Origin: an uncultured Lentisphaerota bacterium
Lineage (GTDB): Bacteria; Verrucomicrobiota; Kiritimatiellia; CAIQIC01
Length of the DNA stretch: 64,000 nucleotides
Reading direction: 5' to 3'
Assembly (NCBI GenBank): GCA_903896925.1
Contig: CAITZM010000119.1
Location: forward strand, 28,903-92,902
Made by a program: the position numbers and the translations under genes. Of this stretch, positions 35,606 through 43,895 are shown piece by piece; within the stretch, counting starts at the first letter, position 1; each line of letters opens with the position of its first letter. The notes under the pieces were generated by a model, which made no database searches, had not been told where the DNA came from, and was given only the letters and a program-made list of their open reading frames with translations.

Positions 35606-36994
35606 ATGATAAAAAGCATAGTGAGTGGTGGGCTGGTGTTGGCGGCGGCGCTGACGTGCGCAACACAGGCGGCCGAGACACCAGAGCAAAGCGGTGCCCG
35701 GATGGCTTGGTTTAACTCCGCGAAGTTCGGCCTGTTCATCCATTGGGGCGTCTATTCGCAGGCGGGCGGGGAGTGGAAGGGCACGACCAATCACGCCGAG
35801 TGGCTGCAGCTCACGGCGAAGATTCCGATCGCCGAATACACGGAGCTGGCGAAACAATTCAACCCGGTCAAGTTCAACGCCGATGAGTGGGCGCAGATCG
35901 CCAGCGACGCGGGGATGAAGTACCTCGTGCTCACCAGCAAGCACCACGACGGCTTTGCCATGTTCGACTCGCCGAGCAACCCCTATAACATCATGAAGGT
36001 GACGCCGTTCGGGCGTGACCCGGTCAAGGAACTGGCGGCGGCGTGCGCGAAGCATGGCCTGAAATTCTGCGTCTACTATTCGCTCGGCCGCGACTGGCAT
36101 GACCCTGACGTGCCGACCGGCAGCCCCGGCAACGCCCGCTTCCCGCCGGGCAGCCGCAGCAACCTGGTGGATTACCCCGACGAGAGCAGGAAGGACTTCG
36201 CCAAATACTTCGAGCGCAAGGTCAAACCGCAGGTGCGCGAGCTGCTGACGCAGTACGGGCCGATCGGCATCCTGTGGTTCGATACGCCGGAGAAGATCAC
36301 GAAGGCCCAGAGCGCGGAACTGTTGGCGCTGATCCGCGGGCTGCAGCCGGACTGCATCGTCAACGCGCGCATCGGGAACAAACTCGGCGACTACGGCACG
36401 CCGGAGCAGGAGATCCCGTCGGGCAAGTCCACCCAGGCGTGGGAAACCTGCATGACGCTCAACGGTCACTGGGGCTACAACAGCCACGACGCGAACTGGA
36501 AGACCACCGCGACGCTGCTGCGCAACCTGATCGACATCGTCAGCAAGGGCGGGAACTACCTGCTCAACGTCGGGCCGACCGGCGCGGGCGTGATCCCGCC
36601 GGAAAGCGTCGAGCGCCTGCGGGAGATCGGCGCGTGGCTCAAGATCAACGGCGAGTCGCTCTACGGCGCGGGCATGACGCCGTTCGGGCCGGAGCTGGGC
36701 AAGTTCGACGCAGCGAAGAAAAATAAAAAGACCGGCAAACCGGAATTCGTCCCGGGCGAAGAGTGGCGCTGCACGACCAAGGCTGGGGGACTTTATATTC
36801 ACCTCTTCAAGTGGCCGGCCGGTCGGTTCGATGTGAGCGGCGTCAAGGGCACCGTCAAGAAGGCCTATTTGCTCGCGGACCCTGACCGCACCGCTTTGAA
36901 GGTGAAGCAGACGGGCGCGGAGGTTTCCGTCGAGCTGCCGGCGAAGGCGCCGGATGCGATCGCTTCGGTGTTGTGTTTGGAGTGCGGCGACTGA
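35606..36994 (+). CDS. secreted GH29 alpha-L-fucosidase-like enzyme 1
   Basis: This 462-residue protein has a signal peptide (SIVSGGLVLAAALTCATQAA) and the GH29 barrel: MAWFNSAKFGLFIHWGVYSQ, YLVLTSKHHDGFAMFDS, KFCVYYSLGRDWHDP and WETCMTLNGHWGYN. The predicted nucleophile is D226 in IGILWFDTPEK. The usual NYLLNVGPTGAGVIP segment and a C-terminal beta-sandwich follow. GH29 enzymes retain configuration and release alpha-L-fucose. The acid/base is not assignable by eye. The ATG at 35606 follows AAAGGA. It shares a tight cluster with a second GH29 gene 19 bases downstream. Confidence 0.93.
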   Translation: MIKSIVSGGLVLAAALTCATQAAETPEQSGARMAWFNSAKFGLFIHWGVYSQAGGEWKGTTNHAEWLQLTAKIPIAEYTELAKQFNPVKFNADEWAQIASDAGMKYLVLTSKHHDGFAMFDSPSNPYNIMKVTPFGRDPVKELAAACAKHGLKFCVYYSLGRDWHDPDVPTGSPGNARFPPGSRSNLVDYPDESRKDFAKYFERKVKPQVRELLTQYGPIGILWFDTPEKITKAQSAELLALIRGLQPDCIVNARIGNKLGDYGTPEQEIPSGKSTQAWETCMTLNGHWGYNSHDANWKTTATLLRNLIDIVSKGGNYLLNVGPTGAGVIPPESVERLREIGAWLKINGESLYGAGMTPFGPELGKFDAAKKNKKTGKPEFVPGEEWRCTTKAGGLYIHLFKWPAGRFDVSGVKGTVKKAYLLADPDRTALKVKQTGAEVSVELPAKAPDAIASVLCLECGD

Positions 36995-37013
36995 ACGCAG
37001 TGAGGCAAACGAC

Positions 37014-38438
37014 ATGAACCATCTGAAATATTTGCTGTTAGTGGTAGTGGTGGCGACGACCAACAGTTTTGCGCAGACGCCCGCGGAGCCGGCGAAAGAT
37101 ACGGCAGCGCAGCGCGAAGCAAGGATGCAGTGGTGGCGCGAGGCGAAGTTCGGGATGTTCATCCACTGGGGCCTCTATGCGCTGCCGGCGGGCGAATGGC
37201 AGGGGAAATATTACGACGGCATCGGCGAGTGGATCATGTTCAAGGCGCGCATCCCGCTCGCGGACTACGAACAGCTCGCACGGCAGTTCAACCCGGTGAA
37301 GTTCGACGCCGACGCGTGGGCGCAACTCGCGCAGGACGCGGGGATGAAATATCTCATCATCACCTCGAAGCATCACGACGGCTTCGCGATGTTCGGTTCC
37401 AAGGTGGACGCGTTCAACATTGTGGACGCGACGCCGTTCAAGCGCGACCCGCTGAAGGAGCTCGCCGCCGCCTGCGCGAAGCGCGGCATCAAGTTCGGTT
37501 TCTACTATTCGCAGGCGCAGGACTGGTCCGCGCCCGGCGGCGCGATCTGGGAAGGCCGGCATGAAAACGACCCCGTCTTTGCCGACCCGCGGTGGGACAA
37601 AAGGCAGCACGGCGACTTCGAGACCTACTTCAGCACCAAGGCGTTGCCGCAGGTCCGTGAACTGTTGAGCAACTACGGGCCCATGGCCGTCGTCTGGTTC
37701 GATACGCCGCTGAAAGTGATGAGCGAGGAGCGCGCGGGCCGGTTGGAAAAACTGGTGCACGAACTGCAGCCCAACTGCCTCGTCAGCGGCCGCCTCGGCG
37801 GCAAGTTTCAGAGCGACTATGCGTCCGAGGGCGACAACAAGATCCCCAACCTCGCCCGCGCCGGCGCGTGGGAAACACCCGCGACGCTCAACGACACGTG
37901 GGGCTTCAAGAAACACGACCACAATTGGAAGAAACCGGATGACCTTGTATTCAAGCTCGTAGACATCGTCAGCAAGGGCGGCAATTATCTGCTTAATGTC
38001 GGGCCCGACGGCGAGGGCGTGATTCCGAAGCCGAGCCAGGACATGCTGTGCAAAGTCGGCGCGTGGCTCAAGGTCAACGGCGCAGCGGTCTATGGCGCCG
38101 ACCGCAGTCCGTTCGGTGCCGAGTTCGGCGCAGCCGGCACGCCCGACGCGAAAGGCAAATCCACCTTCAAGCCGCGCAACGACTGGCGCTGCACCACCAA
38201 GCCCCCTTCGACAGGCTCAGGGCAGGCGGGCAAGCTCTACTTCTTCCTGTTCAAATGGCCCGGCGAGAAGTTCACCGTCGCAGGTCTGAAGGGCAAGGCG
38301 GCGAAAGCCTATCTGCTCGCCGATCCCGCACACAAGCCGCTCGCCCTCGCGCAGGATGGCGCGCAGCTGACCGTGACCTTGCCCGCCGCCGCGCCGGACC
38401 CGCTGGCCAGCGTGCTCTGTGTGGAACTGGCTCCCTGA
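37014..38438 (+). CDS. secreted GH29 alpha-L-fucosidase-like enzyme 2, with in-frame repeat insertion
   Basis: This 474-residue paralogue of the preceding enzyme has a signal peptide (YLLLVVVVATTNSFAQ) and GH29 motifs: QWWREAKFGMFIHWGLYA, YLIITSKHHDGFAMFGS, FGFYYSQAQDW, predicted nucleophile D230 in AVVWFDTPLK, and NYLLNVGPDGEGVIP. In the C-terminal domain the first enzyme reads RCTTKAGGLYIHLFKWP, whereas this one reads RCTTK-PPSTGSGQ-AGKLYFFLFKWP. The eight extra residues are encoded by a dispersed repeat at 38204-38226. They sit in a loop between strands and may be tolerated. It is likely co-transcribed with its neighbour. Confidence 0.92.
   Translation: MNHLKYLLLVVVVATTNSFAQTPAEPAKDTAAQREARMQWWREAKFGMFIHWGLYALPAGEWQGKYYDGIGEWIMFKARIPLADYEQLARQFNPVKFDADAWAQLAQDAGMKYLIITSKHHDGFAMFGSKVDAFNIVDATPFKRDPLKELAAACAKRGIKFGFYYSQAQDWSAPGGAIWEGRHENDPVFADPRWDKRQHGDFETYFSTKALPQVRELLSNYGPMAVVWFDTPLKVMSEERAGRLEKLVHELQPNCLVSGRLGGKFQSDYASEGDNKIPNLARAGAWETPATLNDTWGFKKHDHNWKKPDDLVFKLVDIVSKGGNYLLNVGPDGEGVIPKPSQDMLCKVGAWLKVNGAAVYGADRSPFGAEFGAAGTPDAKGKSTFKPRNDWRCTTKPPSTGSGQAGKLYFFLFKWPGEKFTVAGLKGKAAKAYLLADPAHKPLALAQDGAQLTVTLPAAAPDPLASVLCVELAP
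38204..38226 (+). repeat. in-frame copy of the TTCGA...CTCAGGGCAGG repeat inside GH29 gene 2
   Basis: The 23-base unit begins cccttcgacaggctc and ends agggcagg. Related copies occur in an intergenic repeat at 1399-1422 (reverse) and twice in a sialate esterase gene at 44068-44114. It adds PPSTGSGQ to the protein relative to the paralogue at 35606, without breaking the frame. Confidence 0.85.
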
Positions 38439-38531
38439 CATGAACGCCCCTGTGATGCGTTCCGGCCTTACGGATGAACGCTGGCTTAACGGCCTTGCAA
38501 GCTTCCCGCCCGAACAAAAAAAGGATGCGCC

Positions 38532-39731
38532 ATGAAATGCACCGCACTTATTTTTCCGATCCTGTTGCTGGTGACGCCAATCGCACCTCAGGCGGCCGAA
38601 ACGGTGACCATCCCCGTCGACTCGACGGCGTTTGTGTTCTCGCCCGGAAACTGGGTCGGTGACGAGGGTCGCGCAGGAAAGGCCTTCCGGCAAACCTGGA
38701 ACCCCGGCGCCTATTTCAGGGTCGCTTGGGAAACCACGAACGCCACACCCCATGCCAAGCTGCTGCTGGACACAGCCGGCTATCCCCCCGCCTTCAGGCC
38801 GCCGCTGCTGGCCTATTGCTGCGATGGCGTCTGGAAGTCCAAGCTCTCCTGCACAAACGAAATCAGCATCACGGAGCTCAAGCATGCTGGAAAACATGAG
38901 CTGTGCGTTTATCTGCATCAGTCGCAGCAGGAGCAGCGCTGGGGGAACGCAGGGCAAAGCGGCGTGAACGTGCTCCGGGTCACAGGCTTGCAAGTGGACC
39001 CTGACAGCAAGCCCCTGCCCACCGTGCCGGGTTCCAAATGGGCGTTGATCATCGGCGACAGCATCACCGAGGGGTGTGGGGCCACCGAGTTGGCGGCCTA
39101 TTCGCACCTGGTCGGGCAGGCGCTCCAGACACAGGGCTACGAGTACGGCATCAATGCGTGCGGATGGAGCGGCTGGATCAACCGTGGCGACAAACCTCCG
39201 GGAGACGTGCCCGGTTATTACGTCGTTACGAATTCCAGCCACGGCGCCGGCGGGCAGTATGTCGATACGCTGAGCCGCTGGAATAAAATCGACGGGAATG
39301 GGCATACGTTGCTGGATGCCAAGGGACACCTCAGCGCGTATGGCCTCAAAGACCAGGAACCCTCGCTGATCTTGATCAACTACGCTACCAACGATTCGCT
39401 GCATAAGTCCGACCCGGGCGACACCCAAGCCAGCATGATTCAGGGCCTGGCGGCCTTGCGGAAAAGCGCTCCTGCGGCACAGATCATCGTGATCATTCCC
39501 TTTGGGCAGTACTATGCCAGAGAATTGAAGAAAGCCGTCGAGATCCATAAGCAGAAGCACCCTGCGGACAACAAGGTTTCTATCATCGACCTGGGACCCG
39601 CGGTGGCGCGGGCCTTGGCGGCGACCAATGGCCTGATGGGCGGCCTGCATCCCAATGACAGGGGCCACGCCCTTTTTGCGGCCAAGATCATCCCGCAGAT
39701 GATGACGGCGCTCCAGGCGGGTGCGAAATGA
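38532..39731 (+). CDS. secreted two-domain SGNH/GDSL hydrolase (CE2-like esterase)
   Basis: This 399-residue protein has a signal peptide (ALIFPILLLVTPIAPQAA). Residues of about 25-160 are an N-terminal beta-sandwich (WNPGAYFRVAWET, HELCVYLHQSQQ). The SGNH domain follows with block I at ALIIGDSITEG (S177), NACGWSGW, INYATNDS (block III Asn), and the closing GLHPNDRGH (D376, with H373). This layout is that of CE2-type carbohydrate acetylesterases, and the target acetyl ester is unknown. AAGGA lies before the ATG. The neighbours suggest it deacetylates the same fucosylated glycan. Confidence 0.85.
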   Translation: MKCTALIFPILLLVTPIAPQAAETVTIPVDSTAFVFSPGNWVGDEGRAGKAFRQTWNPGAYFRVAWETTNATPHAKLLLDTAGYPPAFRPPLLAYCCDGVWKSKLSCTNEISITELKHAGKHELCVYLHQSQQEQRWGNAGQSGVNVLRVTGLQVDPDSKPLPTVPGSKWALIIGDSITEGCGATELAAYSHLVGQALQTQGYEYGINACGWSGWINRGDKPPGDVPGYYVVTNSSHGAGGQYVDTLSRWNKIDGNGHTLLDAKGHLSAYGLKDQEPSLILINYATNDSLHKSDPGDTQASMIQGLAALRKSAPAAQIIVIIPFGQYYARELKKAVEIHKQKHPADNKVSIIDLGPAVARALAATNGLMGGLHPNDRGHALFAAKIIPQMMTALQAGAK

Positions 39732-39792
39732 CGTGCGCGTCAGGGGTTCGGGCTGATGATGGGCCGCGGCTGTCCTCGGAAAGGGACCACAC

Positions 39793-41205
39793 ATGAAGAA
39801 GCTACTGATGGTTACGTGCGCCTCGCTGGTGTTGGCACCGCTGGCCTTGCTGTACGCCGCAGACCAGGAGGCTGAAGGGTTGAAGTCGGAGGTGGTGTCG
39901 CAGGGCGCAGGCGGCACGGGTGGGAACGACCTGGCGCGGTGCGAATGGTTCAAGGACCAGGCCCTCGGCATGTTCATCCATTGGAGCGTGGATTGTCCGC
40001 TCGGCTCGGTCATCAGCCACCATCTCGTCGGCGCCACGCAGGATTATCAGGACCGGTTCTTCTCACAGATGCCGGGGCTGTTTTGCCCGAAGGATTTCCA
40101 GCCGCGCGACTGGGCGCGCCTCGCCAAGCTGGCGGGGATGAAGTACGTCGTGTTCACCGCGAAGCACCACAACGGTTTCTGCATGTGGGACACGAAGACC
40201 ACCGACTTCAACATCATGAAGACGCCGTATGCCAAGGACCTCACGCGCGGATTGTTCGATGCGTTCCGCGCCGAGGGCATCCGCGTCGGCGTCTATCTTT
40301 CGCCCGATGATTTCTGGATGCTCCACAAGCAGGGCCATCCGATCACGCGCACCCGGCCGGAAGCGAATCCGAAGAACAATCCCGAGCTGATGCGGCACAA
40401 CCTCACGCAGCTCCGCGAGCTGCTGACTGGTTACGGGAAAATTGATTTCGTGTTCTTCGATGGCGAGCCGGACCAGCTCAAGCAGCTCGCGTGGAAACTC
40501 GATCCGCAGATTCTGGTCACGCGCGGCGAAATGAAAACGCCGGAACAGAAGCTGCCCGGCACGCCGCTGCCGGGGCCGTGGGAGGCGAACTTCACGATGG
40601 GCACCGAGTGGCCGTTCAAGCCGACGAATGAGGAATACAAATCCGGTACCGAGCTGATCAAGATGCTGCTCGAGGTTCGCGCCAAGGGCGGTAACCTGCT
40701 GCTGAACATCGGGCCCGATCCCGATGGCGTCATTCCGTTCGAGCAGACGCGCCGGCTGCGCGAGCTGGCGCTGTGGCTGTTCGTCAATGGCGAGGCGATC
40801 TACAACATCCGCCCCTGGATCATCACGAACGAAGGCTCGCTCTGGTTCACCAAGTCGAAGGACGCCGACACCGTCTATGCGTTCGAAACCAACGTGCCGT
40901 GGGACTGGGCCACGTGGCGCGAGTTCACGCTCAAGACCGTGCGCGCCACCAAGGATACCGAGGTCGAGGTCGTCGGCCAGACCGGCGACAACCGCTGCTG
41001 GTCCAAGGAGAGCTGCAAGGCGTCGTGGAAGCAGGACGCCGATGGACTGCACCTCCGCGCGATGTTCGCCCAGCGGCTTTATACCGACTGCAAATGGCCG
41101 AACCCGATCGTCATCCGCATCACCCACGCCCAGCCCGTTCCCGAAGCCGTGCCCGCGCTGTTGAAAGCGCAGAAGGACGAGCAGCGCCTCTTCCATAAAA
41201 AATAA
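39793..41205 (+). CDS. secreted GH29-like enzyme 3 (divergent)
   Basis: This 470-residue protein has a signal peptide (LLMVTCASLVLAPLALLYAA). GH29 features are visible but diverged: EWFKDQALGMFIHWSVDC, YVVFTAKHHNGFCMWDT, and GNLLLNIGPDPDGVIPF. In place of the usual WF-D, the nucleophile region reads IDFVFFDGEPD, with D223 as the predicted nucleophile. HHNGF replaces the HHDGF of its neighbours. These changes hint at a substrate other than simple alpha-L-fucosides, but the catalytic Asp is kept. The next gene is separated by a palindromic element. Confidence 0.88.
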   Translation: MKKLLMVTCASLVLAPLALLYAADQEAEGLKSEVVSQGAGGTGGNDLARCEWFKDQALGMFIHWSVDCPLGSVISHHLVGATQDYQDRFFSQMPGLFCPKDFQPRDWARLAKLAGMKYVVFTAKHHNGFCMWDTKTTDFNIMKTPYAKDLTRGLFDAFRAEGIRVGVYLSPDDFWMLHKQGHPITRTRPEANPKNNPELMRHNLTQLRELLTGYGKIDFVFFDGEPDQLKQLAWKLDPQILVTRGEMKTPEQKLPGTPLPGPWEANFTMGTEWPFKPTNEEYKSGTELIKMLLEVRAKGGNLLLNIGPDPDGVIPFEQTRRLRELALWLFVNGEAIYNIRPWIITNEGSLWFTKSKDADTVYAFETNVPWDWATWREFTLKTVRATKDTEVEVVGQTGDNRCWSKESCKASWKQDADGLHLRAMFAQRLYTDCKWPNPIVIRITHAQPVPEAVPALLKAQKDEQRLFHKK

Positions 41206-41222
41206 AACACAGCAGGATGCAG

Positions 41223-41272
41223 TTTTCCAAGCCTTGGAAAAAGCCGGGGTTCCGGTTTCCAAGGCTTGGAAA
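41223..41272 (+). repeat. TTCCAAGG palindromic element, copy F
   Basis: Two dyads (ttttccaagccttggaaaaa at 41223-41242 and tttccaaggcttggaaa at 41256-41272) flank gccggggttccgg. This copy lacks the TGCTAG end and sits in the 83-base gap between two genes, just ahead of the ribosome-binding site of the beta-helix gene. Confidence 0.82.
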
Positions 41273-41288
41273 CGAACGGAGAAAGCAC

Positions 41289-43895
41289 ATGAAGAAAATG
41301 GTGTCGCACGTGTTCATCGGTTTGGTTCTGTCCTGGATCGCGGCGGCGGCCCAGCCGGTGGTGTTCTGGTCGCCGGACCAGTGCGCGCCGGGCGAGGTGA
41401 CGCTGCTCTATGGCGGCGGGCTGGCGGGCGCTTCGGCGGTGCTGGTGAAAACGGCGGGAGGACCAGCTGTGGAAATTTCCGCGCCCGCCTTGCAGCCGTG
41501 TGCGAACTCGGTGAAGTTCGTCGTGCCCGCCTCGCTCCCGCCGGGCGTCTTTTCCGTGCAGGTCGCCGCCGGCGGGGAACGCAGCGCGTCGCGCCTGCTC
41601 AACCTGCCGGAGCTGTGGTTCATGCAGCCGACGAAACTGCTGCCCGGGCTGAACGAAAACCAGGCGGCGCCGGGCTCGACGGTACAACTCATCGGGAAAA
41701 ATCTGGCGCTGCCCAAGGTGCAAGGCGCGCCGCGCATCGCGCTGCGGCGCGACGGAAAAGCCATCGAGCTGACAGCGGAACGTGCCGAGAAGTTTTCGCT
41801 GCTGGCGAAGCTGCCGGAAACGCTGGCGGTGGGCCGCTATGAACTGTTTGCGCACAACGGTTCCGGCGGCGAGGCCGGCTGGGGCGGGCCGCTGCCGGTG
41901 GACATCCGCGCGCCGGACGCGTGGCCGGCGCAGCTTTTCGACGTGAAGAAATTTGGCGCCAAGGGCGATGACGTGACCGACGACACCGAGGCCATCCGCG
42001 CGGCGCTGGCGGCGGCGGACAAAAACGGCGGCGGCATCGTGCAGTTTCCGTGGGGCACCTACCGGCTGACGAACTGGATCTGCATCCCGCCGCGCACCGT
42101 GGTGCGGGGCGAGAGCCGTGACAGCACGCTGCTGAAGTGGCCGGTCGACGAACCGGGCTCGGTGACGAATTTCATGACGGCGGCGATCTTCGGCGCGCCG
42201 CCTTACGCGCTCGAAGACCTGACGGTGATCGTGCGCAAGGCCGACACGGCGCTGATGGATTTGAGCTGGGAGCATATCTACAGCCGCAACGTGCCGCCGG
42301 AGCTGCTGCCGAAGATGCAGCCGTTCGGCGCGTTCCGCGATGTCTTCCTGCGCCGCGTCTTTTTCCAGAACTGGCTCTGGTGCGGGCATCCCGAGCGGCA
42401 GCCGGAGCTGATGAAGAAATATTTCGGCGAGCCCTACAACGTGCGCGTCGGCGGCGTGCGCAATTTCGAGGTCAGCGACTGCACGCTGTGGGGCGCGAAC
42501 AATTATTTCGCAAACAACCGCAACGTGCGCATCACCGGCAACGCGGTCGCCAACGGCATGGGCGGGCACTCGTGGACGTGCCTCGGCGGCGGCGCGCACT
42601 TCACGGTGTGCGAGAGCAACGACTTGAATTGTTCGTCGTCGTGGGGCTGGGGCTGGACCGGCATCCAGCGCGTCTATTCCGCGCATAACGTCAGCCACAA
42701 CTTTGTGCGCGGCGAGCGCGAGGCGATGACGCTGGACATCAGCTCGCTGCCGACCGCGCGGCCGGTCAACCAGCACTGGGGCGCGCCGGTGGAGGCGGGC
42801 GAGCGCGACGGCCGGCCGTTCCTGCGCTTCGTCGGCGTGCAGTGGACGCCCGGCTGTTTCAAGGACGGCACCGCGACGATCCGCGCGTATGACGGTGGCG
42901 CGGGCGCGGGCCAGTGGCGCACGCTGGTGGATAACAACGCCGACACGGTCTTCCTCGACAAACCGTTCAAGCCCGTGCCGGAGACCATGCCGCGCAAGCT
43001 CTACATGGAACTCGCGCCGCGGCATCATCACGCCCACAACGGCACGACGGCCTGGCTCGGTCGTCTGCGCGAGAGCCGGCCGGCGGCGTTCACCGCGCAG
43101 GCGGCGCAGTGGCTGCCGGATGAGTTCGCCGGCATGACGGCGCTTGTGCTCGACGGCCAGGGTGCGGGCCAGTATCGCGTCATCACGGCCAACACCGCCG
43201 ATCACGCGACGCTGGAGAGGCCATGGGACGTGACGCCCGACGCCAGCAGCGTTATCGGCATCTGGTCGCTGATGCGGCACATGATCGTCGCCGACAGCGC
43301 AGGCTTCGACACCAGTTCGTTCGCTCAGCTTTACGGCGCATTCTTCGACTACACCGTGGACGGCTGCCGCGTCGAGCGCTCGCAGGGCATCTGGGGCCAG
43401 ATGGGCTGGTTCGTGCAGCTGCGCAACAACACCATCCGCTACGCCAACAGCTATCACCCCGGCATCGGCATGCGCGGGCCGAACCCGGAGAAGTGCGCGC
43501 CGTTCGGCTACACCGGGCTGGACAGCCACCGGTTGCGCATTACCAAGTCGACGGCGTTCCAATATCCCGGGAAGAAGCTGCCGCTCTTTGCCGAGGACGT
43601 GCTCGGCGCGCCCTCGCCTTCGACACTCGGCTGCATCCTGCGCGGCAACCATCTCGATTACGGACAGCGGCTCGTGATGCAACCGTGGGGCGGCGACAAC
43701 CCGCCCGGCCCCCGGCCCGGCGGCGCGCTGTTCCGCGACGTGATCATCGAGGGCAACTCCGTCGCGCACAGCGCCGTCGGCATCCAGCTCGGCCCGAACG
43801 TCGGCGGCGTGATCCTGGGCCACAATACCTTTGAGGACGTCGCGCAGCCCGTCGTCGAAGCCGTGCCGCATTCCGCCAAGAGGATCGAACCATGA
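41289..43895 (+). CDS. secreted pectate-lyase-like right-handed beta-helix protein
   Basis: This 868-residue protein has a signal peptide (HVFIGLVLSWIAAAAQ). Two IPT/TIG-like beta modules occupy about residues 20-215. Then the pectate-lyase-superfamily opening appears: LFDVKKFGAKGDDVTDDTEAIRAALAAADKNGGGIVQFPWGTYRL, split across 217-260, as in GH28-like and related helices. Repeated coils follow (NVRVGGVRNFEVSDCTLWG, NVRITGNAVANGMGG, VQLRNNTIRYAN, VIIEGNSVAHSAVG). Such proteins cleave or bind acidic or sulfated polysaccharides, and the catalytic residues are not assignable. The ATG follows GGAGAAAG. The stop overlaps the next start by four bases (ATGA), so they are coupled. Confidence 0.85.
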   Translation: MKKMVSHVFIGLVLSWIAAAAQPVVFWSPDQCAPGEVTLLYGGGLAGASAVLVKTAGGPAVEISAPALQPCANSVKFVVPASLPPGVFSVQVAAGGERSASRLLNLPELWFMQPTKLLPGLNENQAAPGSTVQLIGKNLALPKVQGAPRIALRRDGKAIELTAERAEKFSLLAKLPETLAVGRYELFAHNGSGGEAGWGGPLPVDIRAPDAWPAQLFDVKKFGAKGDDVTDDTEAIRAALAAADKNGGGIVQFPWGTYRLTNWICIPPRTVVRGESRDSTLLKWPVDEPGSVTNFMTAAIFGAPPYALEDLTVIVRKADTALMDLSWEHIYSRNVPPELLPKMQPFGAFRDVFLRRVFFQNWLWCGHPERQPELMKKYFGEPYNVRVGGVRNFEVSDCTLWGANNYFANNRNVRITGNAVANGMGGHSWTCLGGGAHFTVCESNDLNCSSSWGWGWTGIQRVYSAHNVSHNFVRGEREAMTLDISSLPTARPVNQHWGAPVEAGERDGRPFLRFVGVQWTPGCFKDGTATIRAYDGGAGAGQWRTLVDNNADTVFLDKPFKPVPETMPRKLYMELAPRHHHAHNGTTAWLGRLRESRPAAFTAQAAQWLPDEFAGMTALVLDGQGAGQYRVITANTADHATLERPWDVTPDASSVIGIWSLMRHMIVADSAGFDTSSFAQLYGAFFDYTVDGCRVERSQGIWGQMGWFVQLRNNTIRYANSYHPGIGMRGPNPEKCAPFGYTGLDSHRLRITKSTAFQYPGKKLPLFAEDVLGAPSPSTLGCILRGNHLDYGQRLVMQPWGGDNPPGPRPGGALFRDVIIEGNSVAHSAVGIQLGPNVGGVILGHNTFEDVAQPVVEAVPHSAKRIEP

